A DNA stretch of 64,000 nt from assembly GCA_963971575.1 (NCBI GenBank), contig OZ020619.1, positions 25,858,800 through 25,922,799 of the forward strand. The letters are read 5' to 3'. Made by a program: the position numbers and the translations under genes. The notes under the pieces are model-generated. The model had not been told where the DNA came from and made no database searches. It worked only from the letters and a program-made list of their open reading frames with translations. Below, one piece after another: positions 29,650 to 42,500 of the stretch; positions within the stretch are counted from its first letter, which is position 1; each line of letters starts with the position of its first letter. This DNA is from Liopterus haemorrhoidalis. Its lineage: Eukaryota > Arthropoda > Insecta > Coleoptera > Dytiscidae.

Positions 29650-30362
29650 ATATAACATCAGGCAAGGTAATATGCAGTTCGAATAATTTACCGCAACGGG
29701 TGGTCCGAAGCTTGTCAGGCGTAGGCATGGCTAGAACCTTAACTCAGCCAGAAATAATAATTTGGCTTCGGTCAGATAACAAATACAAATACAACAGAAG
29801 ATGTAAGGTAATGCGGAGCTCTTGCCTGTCCAGAACTTTTCATCATTTTAATGCATGTTATTGTAAAACAGAGTGAGGAAACTAAATATTGGATGAAGAC
29901 ACCTACAATTAGTAAGCATTGGCGAATGTGTATTTGCAGATGACATAGTGATATGAGCAAAATACAAGAAAGATTTTCAATCAAATGTATACATAAAGGT
30001 TGGGCGACAGCCTCAGCTACCATGCCAGGAGGGGCAGCGGATGAACACACGGAGAAAAACTTAGCTCAAATTCTAATAAAAATGATTGATTTTGCAATTA
30101 CAAATTGAAAATGATAAAGTAATCTAATAAAAAAGAAAAAATAAAGAAAGACCGACAAAAAATACATTTTTAGTCACATAAAACGTGGTAACAAAAGTAT
30201 CACAAATCCTAATAAATGGACTGGGATGGAACAAAGTAAACCAGTGGCGAAGGGAACGCTCCGCTAGACTTGCCCTCCCTTAAAGAAAAATAAAAAAAAA
30301 AATTTAATTTAATTTTTTTTTATTTAAATATTTAGATAAATCTTCAAAAATACATCAAATTA
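29650..30362. other. Intergenic, nothing recognised
   Basis: No gene. Includes an A/T homopolymer-rich tract at 30,285-30,320. Confidence 0.4.
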
Positions 30363-30490
30363 CAGTCTGTTCCAAACGGTTAAGCGGAACTAAATAGGAA
30401 TTTAGTTCTTTTAGGTTGTCACGAGAAGGGACCTTGCTTGGGTTATTTCACTTTTCACGTTGGGATGTCAAAATTTAAAATTCCAACAAG
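30363..30490. mobile_element. Truncated CAGTCTG MITE
   Basis: Preceded by TA, it begins CAGTCTGTTCCAAACG and then follows the reverse complement of 21,600-21,714 with moderate divergence. The other end is missing. Confidence 0.68.
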
Positions 30491-31289
30491 AAAACCGAAT
30501 TCTGCAACTTAAGAATTAGTATGAGTAGAACAACTTCTACACGTAATGGTAGAAGACTAGAAAAAAAAAAGAAAATAAAACAATGAAATTTTAAATCTGC
30601 AAGAATGTAGATACCCAAGCACTGATAAATAGACTGATAAATTAAAATCTACACGAAAATAGTATAATAGAGCAATTTTGAGTATTTTAATCAAAGATAT
30701 AAAAATGAATGCAGTATGAATAGAGACAAATGTGTTTTTCAATGTGCAAATTACGGAGTGACCGATATTTTATTCATTCAATACGTATAACCCGTTGTTT
30801 TAATCAGCAATTTTAGCAGGATATATTTGAAAAATATAATTCCGTTCGTTTGTATCACGCATAACAATCTCCTAAAAAATCTGACACTTTTATTGGCAAC
30901 GGTTTTATGCAAATATAGTTCAGTTGTATATGCTAAATCTAAATGATTCTGCGAATATCTGAATATATTTTTGTTTGCTTTTTTAAAATTTATTTATTTA
31001 ATTAATATCTATTTATTGAGAAGTGACATTACCGTTGGCGGCGCTGTAATACAAGGCAAATATGGCTGAATTGTATAGTATTCAGCTGTGAATATGCTAA
31101 CAGGGAACAGGTTAATTTAAGCACAGTACATTTTTATTTTATCAAAATGTATCTATCGACGTTCTAACAAAAAATCAACACTAGAACATATGCAATGATT
31201 TCAAACAGTACTACAGTCGCGTAGTACAATATTTGACCACCAGACTGCGTATCGGAGTGTGTCAGTTCTCATTAGCCAGACTAAGAGAT
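30491..31289. other. Intergenic, nothing recognised
   Basis: AT-rich, no gene or repeat that I can name. Confidence 0.4.
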
Positions 31290-31762
31290 AAAGGAATAAT
31301 TTTTATCGACTACTTGTAACATGGAAGAACAATTACAGGACAGTATTATATGCGGCGTTATTAGACAGATTGAACGAAGAAATAAAAAAGGCCTCATTTG
31401 GCAAAGAAAAAAGTTTTGTTCCACTAAGATAACACACCTTCCCACAAATCAGTAATTGCGATAGCGAAACTGCATGAATTACGATTCGAATTAATCAAAC
31501 ATACATCGTACTCGCCCCCTCCGATTTTCCCCCCCTCCTTTCTGTTTCCAAAACTCAAAAAACGGTTGGCTGAAAAGAAATTGTCATTGAAGTCGCCGAA
31601 GCTTTAAATGGATATTTCAAGTGTTTAGATCATTCTAATTTCTCTGAAGGAATGAAAGGTCTTGAAAAGTGTTGGACTAAATGTATAGAGCTGAATGGAC
31701 ACTGTAGAAAAATAAATAAAATTTTGCCCCAAAAAGTTTTGTTTTCCGATCACCCCTCATAT
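31290..31762 (+). pseudogene. Mariner transposase C-terminal remnant
   Basis: Reads IIFIDYL, then a YYAxLLDRLN-like stretch, RPHLAKKKVLFH, KSVIAIAKLHELRFEL and FPKLKKRLAEKK in broken frames. This is the same mariner family as the copy at 25.9-27.1 kb but in the opposite orientation. It ends with GATCACCCCTCATAT, the family terminal repeat. The N-terminal half is absent. Confidence 0.8.
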
Positions 31763-32360
31763 GTTTTGCAATATATTTTAACATCCTTTTTATATATACG
31801 TTTTTCCTAAATGAACGATTCATTAAGCTAAATTAAGATATATTTTTGATTTGCAATATTCATTTAATATTTGTATAAAACATATTTCGAATTGTTGTGA
31901 TTGTTATTGTTTGTTTGAAAAATAAAATGTAATGTAAAATCTGTGATTTAAATATTCTGTATTCAGAAAGTGATTCGATTTTGCAATGATGAGCTTAATA
32001 TGTTAATTATTTAACATAGAACTTCAAATATGAGACCTAAAGACGTGGCTAGAGTCATTCTAAAGTTTTTTAACAAATTACAAGTGCCTTATAAAATGGT
32101 TCCTATACTCGTCAAATTTAAGCTAAACAAAAAAGTTTTCCCCTCAGTGATGCTGTTTACTCTCTGGATGAATTTCGATCTATTATAAGGCAAGTGCAGC
32201 ATAATTTAATTTTTTTATACCTTAGACTATATCAATTTTCTTAATGTTTTACTCAATGACTTTAATAATAATTTCTTATTTAACTGAATAAATTGTATAT
32301 ACTTGACATATCCAATGATATTTGTAAAATCAACTGGTTAAAATAAATTATTATTATTAT
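31763..32360. other. Intergenic, nothing recognised
   Basis: AT-rich without recognisable content. A CCCGTC/GACGGG hairpin follows at 32,373-32,391. Confidence 0.4.
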
Positions 32361-32517
32361 TACTAGGTTATTACCCGTCAACAATGACGGGATTTATAAT
32401 ATAAAAATTTCAATTGTTTGTATGTGTATTTGGTTTTATTTTTTAACGTATCCTAATTTCGTCGCCAGTCTGCGAATCATGGGACAGGAATCACCAGTTA
32501 GCTAATCACGGGAGAGG

Positions 32518-34130
32518 GCGTCACCTGTCAGACAATCAAGAAACAGGATGTCCCCAGTTAGCCAATCACGAGAACTTTAGAAAAATTGACGTCATAATGT
32601 TACCGACACTACATACAGACACTTGCTAATTATATAGTTAGATTATTTATTCTTTAACTTTATAAGATGAGAAAACGATTCATTTTTACTTAGTACATTA
32701 CATTTACGTATAAAACTAAAAATAATTTGAGACGTTAATTTATGCCTACGAAATCCTAGACATTTCTATATGTAATTATATTCGTAGATACTTAGAGAAT
32801 AAATCTGCAAAATATTGTTCATATCGGTCAAAGGAAACAGGAGTATCTACAGTCTCTTGTTTATGCCTACGAAACCCTAGACATTTATTTATGTAATTAT
32901 TTTCGTAGATTCTTAAAGAATAAATGTACAAAATATTGTTCATATCGGTCAAATGATACACGAGTATCTAGAGTCTCTTGTTTATGGCTACGAAACCCTA
33001 GGCATTTATGTATGTAATTATATTCGTAGATTCTTAGAGAATAAATCTGCAAAATCTTGTTTATATCGGTCAAAGGAAACATGAGTATCTAGAGTCTCTT
33101 GTTTACGCCTACGAAACTTAAGACATTTATGCATACAATTATATGCGTAGAAAATAAATCTGGAAAATACTGTTCATATAGGCCAAAGGATATAGGAGTA
33201 CCTTAGGGTTTCTTGTTTATGCCCACGAAACCCTATACATTTCTATAGGTTATTTTATCCGCAGATTTTTAAATAATAAATCTGCAAAATATTTTTCATA
33301 TCGATCAAAGAATATAGAAGTGTCTACAGTTTCTTATGTATGCCTACGAATCTCTAGATATTTCTATATGATGTTTTATCCGCAGATTTTAGAGAATAAA
33401 TTTGCAAAATGTTTTTCATATCGATCAAAGAATATAGGTGTGTCTAGAGTTTCTTATTTATATCTACGAAACCATAGATATTTCTGTATGTTATTTTATT
33501 TGCGGATTCTTAGAGAATTAATCCTCAAACTATTGTTCATATCGGTCAAAGGATATAGGAGTCTCTTGTTTATGCCTACTGAACCCTAGACATTTATGTA
33601 TGTAATTATATTTGTAGATTCTTAGAGAATATATCTGCAAAATATTGTTCATATTGGTCAAAGGATATAGCAGTGTCTAGAGTTTCTTGTTTATGCCTAC
33701 GAAACCCTAGACATTTCTGTAAATAATTATATTTGTAGATTCTAAGAAAATAAATCTGCAAAATATTATTCATATTGGTCGAAGGATATAGCAGTGTATA
33801 TAGTTTCTTGTTTATGCCTACGAAACCCTAGACATTTCTATATGTTATTTTATTCGCAGTTTCTTAGAGAATAAATCTGCAAAATATTGTTGATATCAGT
33901 CAAATGATATAGGAGTATCTAGAGTTTCTTGTTTATGCCTTCGAAATCCTACAAATTTCTATATGTAATTATATTTGTAGATTCTTAGAGAATAAATCTG
34001 CAAAATACCTGTCAATCAAGTCAAACGTGGAACACCCTGTTTCCCAGTTAACCAATCACGAGAACCTTAGGAAAAATGACGTCACAGTGTTACGAAGATC
34101 ACTAACACACGGTAGCTAATTATATATGTA
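32518..34130. repeat. Direct repeats flanking the 119-bp array
   Basis: The segment at about 32,538-32,645 (CCAGTTAGCCAATCACGAGA ... TGACGTCA ... TAATTATATA) recurs at about 34,010-34,130 in the same orientation with similar spacing. The array therefore sits between two copies of an older unit, as if it expanded inside a larger duplicated element, possibly Helitron-like. Confidence 0.65.
32680..34008. repeat. Satellite-like tandem array, about 119-bp unit, 10 or more copies
   Basis: The word CATATCGGTCAAAGG recurs near 32,819, 32,939, 33,060, 33,174, 33,296, 33,418, 33,537, 33,652, 33,770 and 33,888, with spacing 114-122. Each unit also carries GCCTACGAAACCCTAGACAT and TAGAGAATAAATCTGCAAAA. 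Copies differ at a few percent to 20 percent of positions. Short frames in the array are repeat artefacts. Confidence 0.9.
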
Positions 34131-36980
34131 CGATTATTAAGTTAAGATGGACGAAGTGTTCGTTGCATTGCCGCTACCTTAAATCTTCATAGTTCATTGA
34201 GTATTGTCGGGCTATTTTAAACTGGCCGATGAGAGAATGTACTGCGCGGAGTATGAGAGTATTATGAGGGAGGGAGATATAAGAGGGAGATATCCGATAC
34301 AGTTCAAAAACAAAACCGCATTTAAACAAACTTTAAATATTTTTAATACAGAATATTAATTTTAAAAACAAACATTAGCCGCTAGCGTTTCGTTGCACGC
34401 AACACTGTGAAAAGTTTTTAGAATGTTGCTTTACAATTTTGATAAAGGAAGGTTTTTTATTATTGTTTCCGACTTAAAATAATTTTTAGTTCATTTAAAA
34501 AATCACGTTTTTATGATGATTTGAGTTTTATTTATTAACGATATACAACTTAACTTACTAATTTTGTTTAACAAAACAAATACTAAGATATTTAATTAAA
34601 CAACATTGTTATTTATTATTTACCTTAAGTATGTACATTGTTGGTTATGATCAGTGGCGCAGGATTTTGTCTTGGGGAGGGCCGAATCAAAATTATAGGG
34701 CACGCGGGCCGCATACGGCCCTCAACCTTATTTTTTGTGGCCTCTGAAGCGGTAATCAAAATCACTTGAGCTTATTTAGGGGCAAAATATATTTAAAAAT
34801 GTAAAATATACTCTCTTCCCCTTTTCTGTTTATAAAAAAATGTCAAGAAACACTTCGGGATATTTAAAGTTCCGTCACTGCTTGTCATTTTTTGTGTAAA
34901 ATAGACTGCAACCCAAATCAGTTTGACACCCCTTCTGTTGAATATTGATGCTTATATCAAATAATAATTCCTTTATTTGTTGATAAAAAAATGTAATTGT
35001 TAATCCATGTATCAAAAACTTTCACTTGATTTTTTTTTTTTTTTTCGATAAATACATATTTATTTATATTTTTCGCGGGATATATTTTTAAAGTCTCAAT
35101 ATTTTTCTTACTTATGTTCAGTTCTCTAAATCAGCCGCTTGGCCACAATTTGTGCCGAACGAACAGACTCGTGTGAAGGTTATACCGAAGTCAGATTTCC
35201 GCTTTATCTTATTTGAATCGAGTAATTAGTTGTTTAAAACAGTTTTAGTCGATGTGTCAGGAGAAAAAAGGATAAACGCTCCCCTTCATATACTTCGTTG
35301 GAGCATATTTGGTAAGTGATGTATTTTCACTTGAACAATAACGGCCCCTATCAAGAGTAGGCAATCTTAAAAAAAATGTTTATTTATACGAAAAAAAAAA
35401 TAAAATGAATAAAATAAAAATTGCCAATATTGTTTACAATGAAGTAATTTAAAAATTAACTACTGTTGTGGTTAACAAATTTTATCTTCAACTCTCCGTG
35501 CAATCTGCTGGTCTTGGGAGGGGCCTATTTTACTCATTTAACTCTACTTGTAAGGTGGGTAATATTTACTCCCACGCGCAGAATACGTACGCAGGTAAGT
35601 TTTGACGTATCGAAATTAACAGAAATTAATTATGGAGTCGGTAACCCCAAAATCACAACCAAATTTTAAGACTAGTGATCGATTTATGTTAATAATTAAT
35701 AAAAATGGAATATAAAATAATAAATAATATGTCGTGTTGACAATATTTTAGCGTAAATTTTCATATAAGCACTCCTAACCTTAACCAGTTAAGTGTCGGA
35801 TTTTTTTGAGAAAAGGTGTCCAAAAATTGTCCCTTTTTTCATTATATTTGATTTTATTTACCAATACAAACAATTAAATGCATTAAGTTTATTCAATAAG
35901 TAACTTGGGTATGATATATTTTGAAACATTCAATGCACAATCCTACCTTACAATCTGGACTACGTTGCGAAATGTAAAACAACTAAATTTTTGTCTGTAA
36001 ACACATCCCACCACTCAAAAAGCAAGTAACACAAGTGCGATTCAATTCACTCCTACCTAAGATTTGCAAGAACGATATCCGTGATAATCACTCTCTACAA
36101 GTCAAAACAGAATTTAAAACGAACGAGGCTCGGGCATGTCACTATACGAACAAAATGAGCGCCCGAGTCACGCTCGCGCAAAACTGTTAAGTGGTTAACA
36201 TCGCCGTTCCAAAACCTGATCACATGACCACATTATCTTTGAGTAAACTCGAACTCCAAGACTTATGGTTTAGAACGTACCCCAGCACACTTTCGTTTTG
36301 CTTAAAACCACATGATTGCGATTGCGTTAAAATTGTATTAATCGCTTTCCTACACCTCCTGTGCTCCGCCCTTCTGGTGGCCTCACTTAATAAGCATTTT
36401 GTTATTTCTTTCATTCGATTGCTCTATCGGTTAAAAGCACATCCTCGTGGTTTAGTTGCTAGTATTTTTTCTTGCACTACTAAGCTCTCAAATTTATCTT
36501 GGTCTTAGGTGGCCAAAATATTTGGCAATTATACAGGGATCTTTAGCTTTCCAAAGATAAATATTTTACTTCTTTTTGCAGCCCATGGGACCCGGGACAT
36601 TCTCTACTAGCACCACATTTCGATGAAGTCCTTTCTATATATGTCTGAATAAACGAGTGCTATCCAGTTTTACAGTCAGTCAGATAAATATAGTAAGCAC
36701 GGTGTTGCAAAAAAATTCGATAACTTTCGAAATAATCAAATTAAAAATTTCTGTGGTAGTATTCCACTTCACATTAATGTGTATTACTCAGATTTTTTAG
36801 CACATTTTGGGCTAAAAATCGGATTAAAATATAGAAATTTAAACAAATCTACTTTTCATTTAATTTTTTTTTTTTCATCGACAAAAAAATCGATATTTTT
36901 CGAAATAATAATCTGGTAATAAAGAATTGTTCCGGTTCCCATTAATTTACATTATTGAGATTTTTATATTAACCCTTCTG
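34131..36980. other. Intergenic, nothing coding recognised
   Basis: Only chance frames. CAGTGGCG at 34,654 resembles a hAT terminal start without a visible partner. A GCCGCTTGGCCACAATTTGT phrase near 35,133 recurs as GCCGTTTGGCCACAATTTCT at 37,094, marking a dispersed repeat. Confidence 0.4.
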
Positions 36981-37235
36981 CGAAAGAGGGTGGAGGAAAA
37001 AGTATTTTTTCCCAAAATTTATTTTTTTAACCCTCTATAGTTTTCCCACATATGGGTCAAAGAGTTGTACAAGTATGCCAAATTTTTATGTTCAGCCGTT
37101 TGGCCACAATTTCTACCGAACAGGCAGACCAACAAACAGACAGACAAATAGACAGATAGACACATGAATGACGTTATAAGGGTTTTTTGGTTATGCCTAC
37201 AAAACCCTGAAAATAAGAGATTGCAGGTCAAATTC
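36981..37235. repeat. Dispersed repeat with (CAGA)n tract
   Basis: Contains GCCGTTTGGCCACAATTTCT, shared with 35,133, and a CAGACAGACAAATAGACAGA tract. It ends in TTATGCCTACAAAACCCTGA, which resembles the junction word of the 119-bp satellite (TTATGCCTACGAAACCCTAG). Confidence 0.5.
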
Positions 37236-38230
37236 AAAGAAGTAACTAAAAATGTTTAACATTCTCAAGTCGAGTATTAAATTTGACTAATTTCTCTTAT
37301 TTTTGAAAGAAATTTCTATATTCATTGTTTTTTAAACTACTGTAAAATATACCACAATATTCAATTTTTACGCAGCATCCTCTTTAAAATGTTGAAAACA
37401 GAAAAGATATCGTGAGAAAGGTTTAATAAATTCAATAAACAGTGAAGCTATGTCCAACATGCCACTCATTGAGGTAGTCTCAGTGACAGCTCCAAAAAAT
37501 TTCCACCCTTCTGTTATTCACTGCTGACACATTTGACGTTCGACCTAAATATTTATTCCACCAGTTTATTGCATTGCCCTCAACTTCAACTGAAAATTAA
37601 ATAACTGTAAGATCAGAGAAATATGTTCTTTAATAAAGTGGCACTTTGAAAATCAAATGAAATTTTTGATCTGCTGCAATAGCAAATGACCTGCCGTCGA
37701 GGGTTTGATTTCGACTGCTAGTAGTTTATACATGTTTTTTTTTCACTATTAAATATCCTTGTATAAAAAAGAAATAATAAATTAAGGCCGAGAGGGAAAT
37801 AAATGAAAAACATGTAGCTTTGCACTATCTTACCCCAGCCACATGGTTACTCTTATAGATATAACAATTTAAAAATTTAATCAATTATTCAAATCACATT
37901 AAATAAAATGACGTTTGTTTATCAATTTATTATTAAACTTGCATGTGTTCTGAATGGAAATATGGCATTATTTTACTGTCGCATACTTCATAATATATAT
38001 TATAAACATTGCATGGAAATTTAGTGATTGGTACTATCTTGACCCTAAATAATAACACAAACGATTTGTTTTAAAACTATATATGTACAGGGTGTCCCAG
38101 CCAAGTGATTCACCATTGCTATCTGTTTATAATATAGATAGAGATTCGGTTAAATGGACATAGTTCGAGTATTTTTTGTAGGAAATATTATGACAGACTC
38201 AAAAATATTTTTGTATGTTTCGTTGACCAG
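37236..38230. other. Intergenic; a CAGGGTGTCCC end at 38,094
   Basis: No gene. TACAGGGTGTCCCAGCC at about 38,092 looks like the left end of a CAGGGTG-type transposon whose right end I did not find. Confidence 0.35.
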
Positions 38231-38291
38231 ATATTTTGAAAATATATATATATATAATCGAAAAAAGGTTCTTGACGATATTAATATTGGT

Positions 38292-38653
38292 ATTAAATAA
38301 AATTCTTATTTCATAATCGTCCTATATTTATTAAAAACATTTATCGAGACGTTTCGATTGGTAATCCAATCATCCTCAGTCCAATATTATTGTCAAATGT
38401 ATAAAATAATGTATTTCCACATTAAACTGTTTGGAACGGACAGGAACGGTTAATCATAGTCTAGCCGAACGGTCTGTTCTATACTAACCGATTAACCGTT
38501 CCTGTCCGTTCCAAACATTTTAATGTGGAAATACATTATTTTATACATTTGACAATAATATTGGACTGAGGATGATTGGATTACCAATCGAAACGTCTCG
38601 ATAAATGTTTTTAATAAATATATGACGATTATGAAATAAGACTTTTATTTAAT
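38292..38653. mobile_element. Foldback element with 164-bp arms, Penelope-related, in a TA microsatellite
   Basis: Arm 38,292-38,455 is an almost perfect reverse complement of 38,490-38,653, around a 34-base loop. TA runs flank it (38,247-38,262 and 38,652-38,673). Each arm contains a CTGAGGA - six-base stem - GAAAC string that matches the hammerhead core. The terminal TTCTTGACGA phrase (38,271) is shared with the Penelope-like element at 57.17 kb, so this looks like two inverted Penelope terminal repeats without the body. Confidence 0.75.
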
Positions 38654-38875
38654 ATATATATATATATATATATTGTCTTTATAAAAAACTAAACATATTT
38701 ATAATGTTTTTTTTTAATAACGGGGATATCAACGTTACATACTTATACAAATAGTACGATTAAAAACTTACATACAATAAAAACAAAAGTAAAAATTACC
38801 AGGTATTTTGGTTACAAATATTGTTCGAATAAATATTTATTACTGTTTAAACACAATCTTATTCTTTATTTTATT

Positions 38876-39157
38876 ATGTTTTGCATTAAATTGCGTGACA
38901 TATTTTTAGAAATTATGCTGCAAGCAAGAGATTCCATTTCTTTAAGAATATTTTTGACCCTTCCAGTATCAGTAGCAAGTGGGGAGCGCAGTTTTTCTAA
39001 ATTAAAATTAAATAAAGATCATCTTAGGTCGACAATGTCGCCAGACAGACTGGGGTTAGCAACAATTTCCATTGAACAGGAAGAATCCACAATGCTAAAT
39101 CTGAAAGAACTGGTGAAAACATTTGCCGCAAAAAAAGCCAGTAGAGATAAAATTTGA
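38876..39157 (+). pseudogene. hAT transposase C-terminal dimerisation (hATC) remnant
   Basis: About 93 codons containing LTLPVSVASGERSFSKLKLN, then LRSTMSPDRLGLATISIE, the hallmark of the hATC region of hAT transposases and ZMYM-type derivatives. About 385 bases later, AACGCCGGCCCTG at about 39,528-39,540 fits a hAT right terminal repeat. The upstream transposase is missing. Confidence 0.83.
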
Positions 39158-39544
39158 TGTTTTATTTTTATTTCTATTTTAATTTTCATTTTCATTACTT
39201 GTTTATTTAATTATTTTTTTGTGTAAAATGTAACATTTATTATTATTTTTTTACAAAGGTTGTTTGTTTTTAAAATACCTATTCAACGATTCACATGACC
39301 TAGGTTTTCATTTGAAATTTTGAAGCTGAGATTTTTTCCCTCGCCTCTAATACGTACTGAATATATCCTGAATAGGTATGTTATTGTATTGTATTGTGAT
39401 AAAACTTGATCTAATTTGCTTTAAAATAACACTCGCAGGAGTAATTAATATTAAAAAAAAAATCGCGGAAAAAAGTGGTCCTTTATGGGCGTATTGACAG
39501 CTTTTTGCCTAGGGCGTCAAATACTCTAACGCCGGCCCTGGGTA

Positions 39545-39990
39545 CGAGTAGTTTAAATATTGGTAGCTCACATAGAATTGTGTGAAATTATTGTTATATA
39601 TTTGTTTGTCGATTGTAGCGAGCCCGGTACGTTACTTTATAACGTACCAGTTATTGTCCACTAGGTAGCGAGCCTGTACTATAATATGAAGTCTGATCTC
39701 AAACTTAAATATGTATTTGTACTTACCAACCGATTTGTCAAGCATCTTGTAATTAATCTGGATCTTAGCTGTTCACTTAAGTTCTTAAAGGTGAAGGTTT
39801 ATACACGTTAAGTAAGACGGTTTAAAATTAATGAAGTTGATTTATTTAAAGTAATATTTATAAAAGATTAAAATATAGGTATTAAGATAATTAAAAGTAT
39901 AAAACAAATGAAATCGGATAGACCACCAGAATGCCGACACAGTGCCTCTACGAATTCAACAAATTAGAACTTGATGCTTACCGGACCGAA
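39545..39990. other. Intergenic, nothing recognised
   Basis: No supported gene. A GTAGCGAGCC word is repeated at 39,616 and 39,666. Confidence 0.35.
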
Positions 39991-39992
39991 TA

Positions 39993-40212
39993 CAGGGTGA
40001 TCCAAAATGATTGAGGAAAGTTTAAAATTTTCGGCGCAGATTTTAGTGTATTTCACGATATTAGGTTGTCAGTTGTTAGTGATTTGCATAAAATCATAAT
40101 GGCGGACAATAGGGCGACTCGTTGACGTGTATTTATATTTCCCCAAGCTTTCTTTGAATAATAAAACGTGCCGGGAAATTTAAACTGTCCTCAATCATTT
40201 TGGATCACTCTG
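39993..40212. mobile_element. CAGGGTG-type MITE with TA target duplication
   Basis: 220 bp. The ends are inverted over about 27 bases (CAGGGTGATCCAAAATGATT and its complement with one mismatch), flanked by TA at 39,991-39,992 and 40,213-40,214. Non-coding. Confidence 0.82.
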
Positions 40213-40214
40213 TA

Positions 40215-41440
40215 CTGTCTGATCTCGTCTTCAGAGAGACGTGTCTTTATAAGTCATTTCTGGTTGCATTTCTACGAAAAAAGGTAAAAAGATTGTTCAA
40301 GAAATTGTCAAAAATAATTTTGAACCAAAGTCTCTTTGAACAATAAACTAAATTTATATTTTAAAATTACGTGGTGTAAACGTAAAATTTCTAATTTTCT
40401 ATTATTTTAATTCTTTAAAAATGTTATTTTGCAATACCCTTTGTAAAAACGATAGCAACCCCTTTTCAAAGAAATTCTCGCGACGGGTGATTTGTGAAAG
40501 TTTGGTCTATTATTCGTTACACGATTCTCAATCGATGGATCAGCGTCAGGATTCTCGTGAACTATACCTACGACACCCTAAAAAGTGTGAAAATTCACAC
40601 TTTACAATTCACAATTTTTTATCGATTTATTTGACTAAAATTTCACATCAGTAATGTGACAGATAAAAATATTAACTAAATTTTATATAATTACATCTTC
40701 GAATAACAGTTTTCAATCTACTGGTCGTTCAATAAAAAAATTACAGATTACATGCATTACACTGTCAAATCAACTAAAAGCGGTATGATTATTTGCATTG
40801 TACCGAATAAAATTGTACAGCAAATAAAAATATCTACAGCAAAAAAATTAAAATTCTGACACATTCGCCTGGAAAAAAGCGTTTTTAACTTAATGGTACT
40901 GCACGCTGTGTTATGTGACAAACACACAACATCTCGTGTAAAATATATCCCCATAGCGAACAAAATGTACCCATCCAACGCGATGTCCTGAAAACTCACC
41001 TCTTTTGTTTGTTAATTTAACGTTTAGGGAAATTTAAAGATATAATTTTAGTTCGTGATATATTTTAAACAGTGTTGTTCCAGAACATTAAAACAATATA
41101 TTAATGGTGGGATTTTGTACTTTTATGGCTCTCACTCACACATGTCCTCCAACATGTTTTGTTAAGTGTTAGGTTTTGTTTGGTTTTCATGTATGTTCCA
41201 GGTATTTTTATATCAATACTCGTTAAATCTTTTGTCGCTAGATCGCTATATCTGTCAGTAAATATGTCTTTCGCAAAACTATTTGCTGATTTACGGTTAT
41301 TCTTCTTTCTCTTCTTCTTCTTCTTAGAGTCTTCTTCTTCAAATTTCGTTAAAATACGTCCAGCCGTTTTTAAAATTGATATAACCTCAAATTTTATTAA
41401 TTACTATTTTAGTTGATAGATAATGGGATTCGGACCAGTC
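40215..41440. other. Intergenic, nothing recognised
   Basis: AT-rich with chance frames only. A CTT-rich tract lies at 41,302-41,340. Confidence 0.4.
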
Positions 41441-42500
41441 AGAAAATAAAACAAATTTATTAACTTCGCTTACGTTTCGATTTAATTTAAATCTTCATCA
41501 GAGCTACAAAGATATATAGAAATATAGAATTAATAACTTTTTATGTATAAAGTAAGTGTATATGTATAAAAATATAATAATGTTCAAATTTAACATGTCA
41601 AGTAGTTAAAACAAGCATTACAAAATTGTCGGAATTTAAAATATAACATTAAAGAATAAAAATAAAACATTTTAATAAAAAAAAACATTTTAACCCCTGG
41701 TAATACAAACAGACCACAGGACACGAATTATACTTACATTACCGCCCCACATATACCAAAATTGACAAGACAATTACAAAGAATACTGACACTCAAAATA
41801 AAAATTGCTATAAAAAATACCAACAGTATAAGAAATACCATTTTTACAAATATCAAAGATAAAATTGACAGACTAGACAGACCCAACATTATATACCAAA
41901 TTACATGCTCTGAATGTTCCAAAAGATATATCGGGGAATCAAAACAATATTTGAAAAAAAGAATATCTCAACACATTACCAATATTAAAAACAACATCCA
42001 GGAACATTCAGGATTATGTTTACATATTTTGGAAACTGGACATGACGCTAATTTTTATACAACCGCACGCATTCTAGCGGAAGAATGCAACACTTACTAC
42101 GTAAATTTATTAAAAATTGTTTTATCTTCATTACCAACCAGAATTTAAACGTTCAGACTAATTTTAACAATACACATCGGACGTATTCAAAAGTTATGAC
42201 TTGCCTAAGCAACCGTTAGCATACTCCATTTTATTTTCTGACAAGGTTTTACCGCGTATTTTGACTATTATGTTAACTTTTATTTATTTATTATTTATTT
42301 ATATTTATCATTTTCGACTATTAGGTACGTTTTTATGTTTTTTATAATTTTTTATATTTTTATTTTTATTTTTATCATCATTTGATCTATTTATATTTTC
42401 AAAATTATATTTTTCTATTTTCATATTTTTTTTATAGCTTGATAATGCTCGAATGAGCGAAACTAGTCGCTTTAATAAAGAATTTACATAATTAATATTA
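41440..42500 (+). pseudogene. Penelope-like element fragment with GIY-YIG endonuclease
   Basis: Open frame 41,762-42,148. IIYQITCSECSKRYIGESKQ followed by LKKRISQH is the GIY-YIG nuclease core of Penelope-like retroelements, and the SGLCLHILETGHD region follows as expected. The reverse transcriptase is missing. The left end carries, on the minus strand at 41,471-41,501, CTGATGA - GATTT stem - GAAAC. The right end at 42,438-42,470 carries TTGATAAT - GCTC stem - GAAAC. Both resemble hammerhead cores. The left-end sequence recurs at 62,343. Confidence 0.8.

Noticed and set aside
36191..36508. Plus-strand frame of 105 codons
   Set aside because: No recognisable domain; chance frame in unique sequence.
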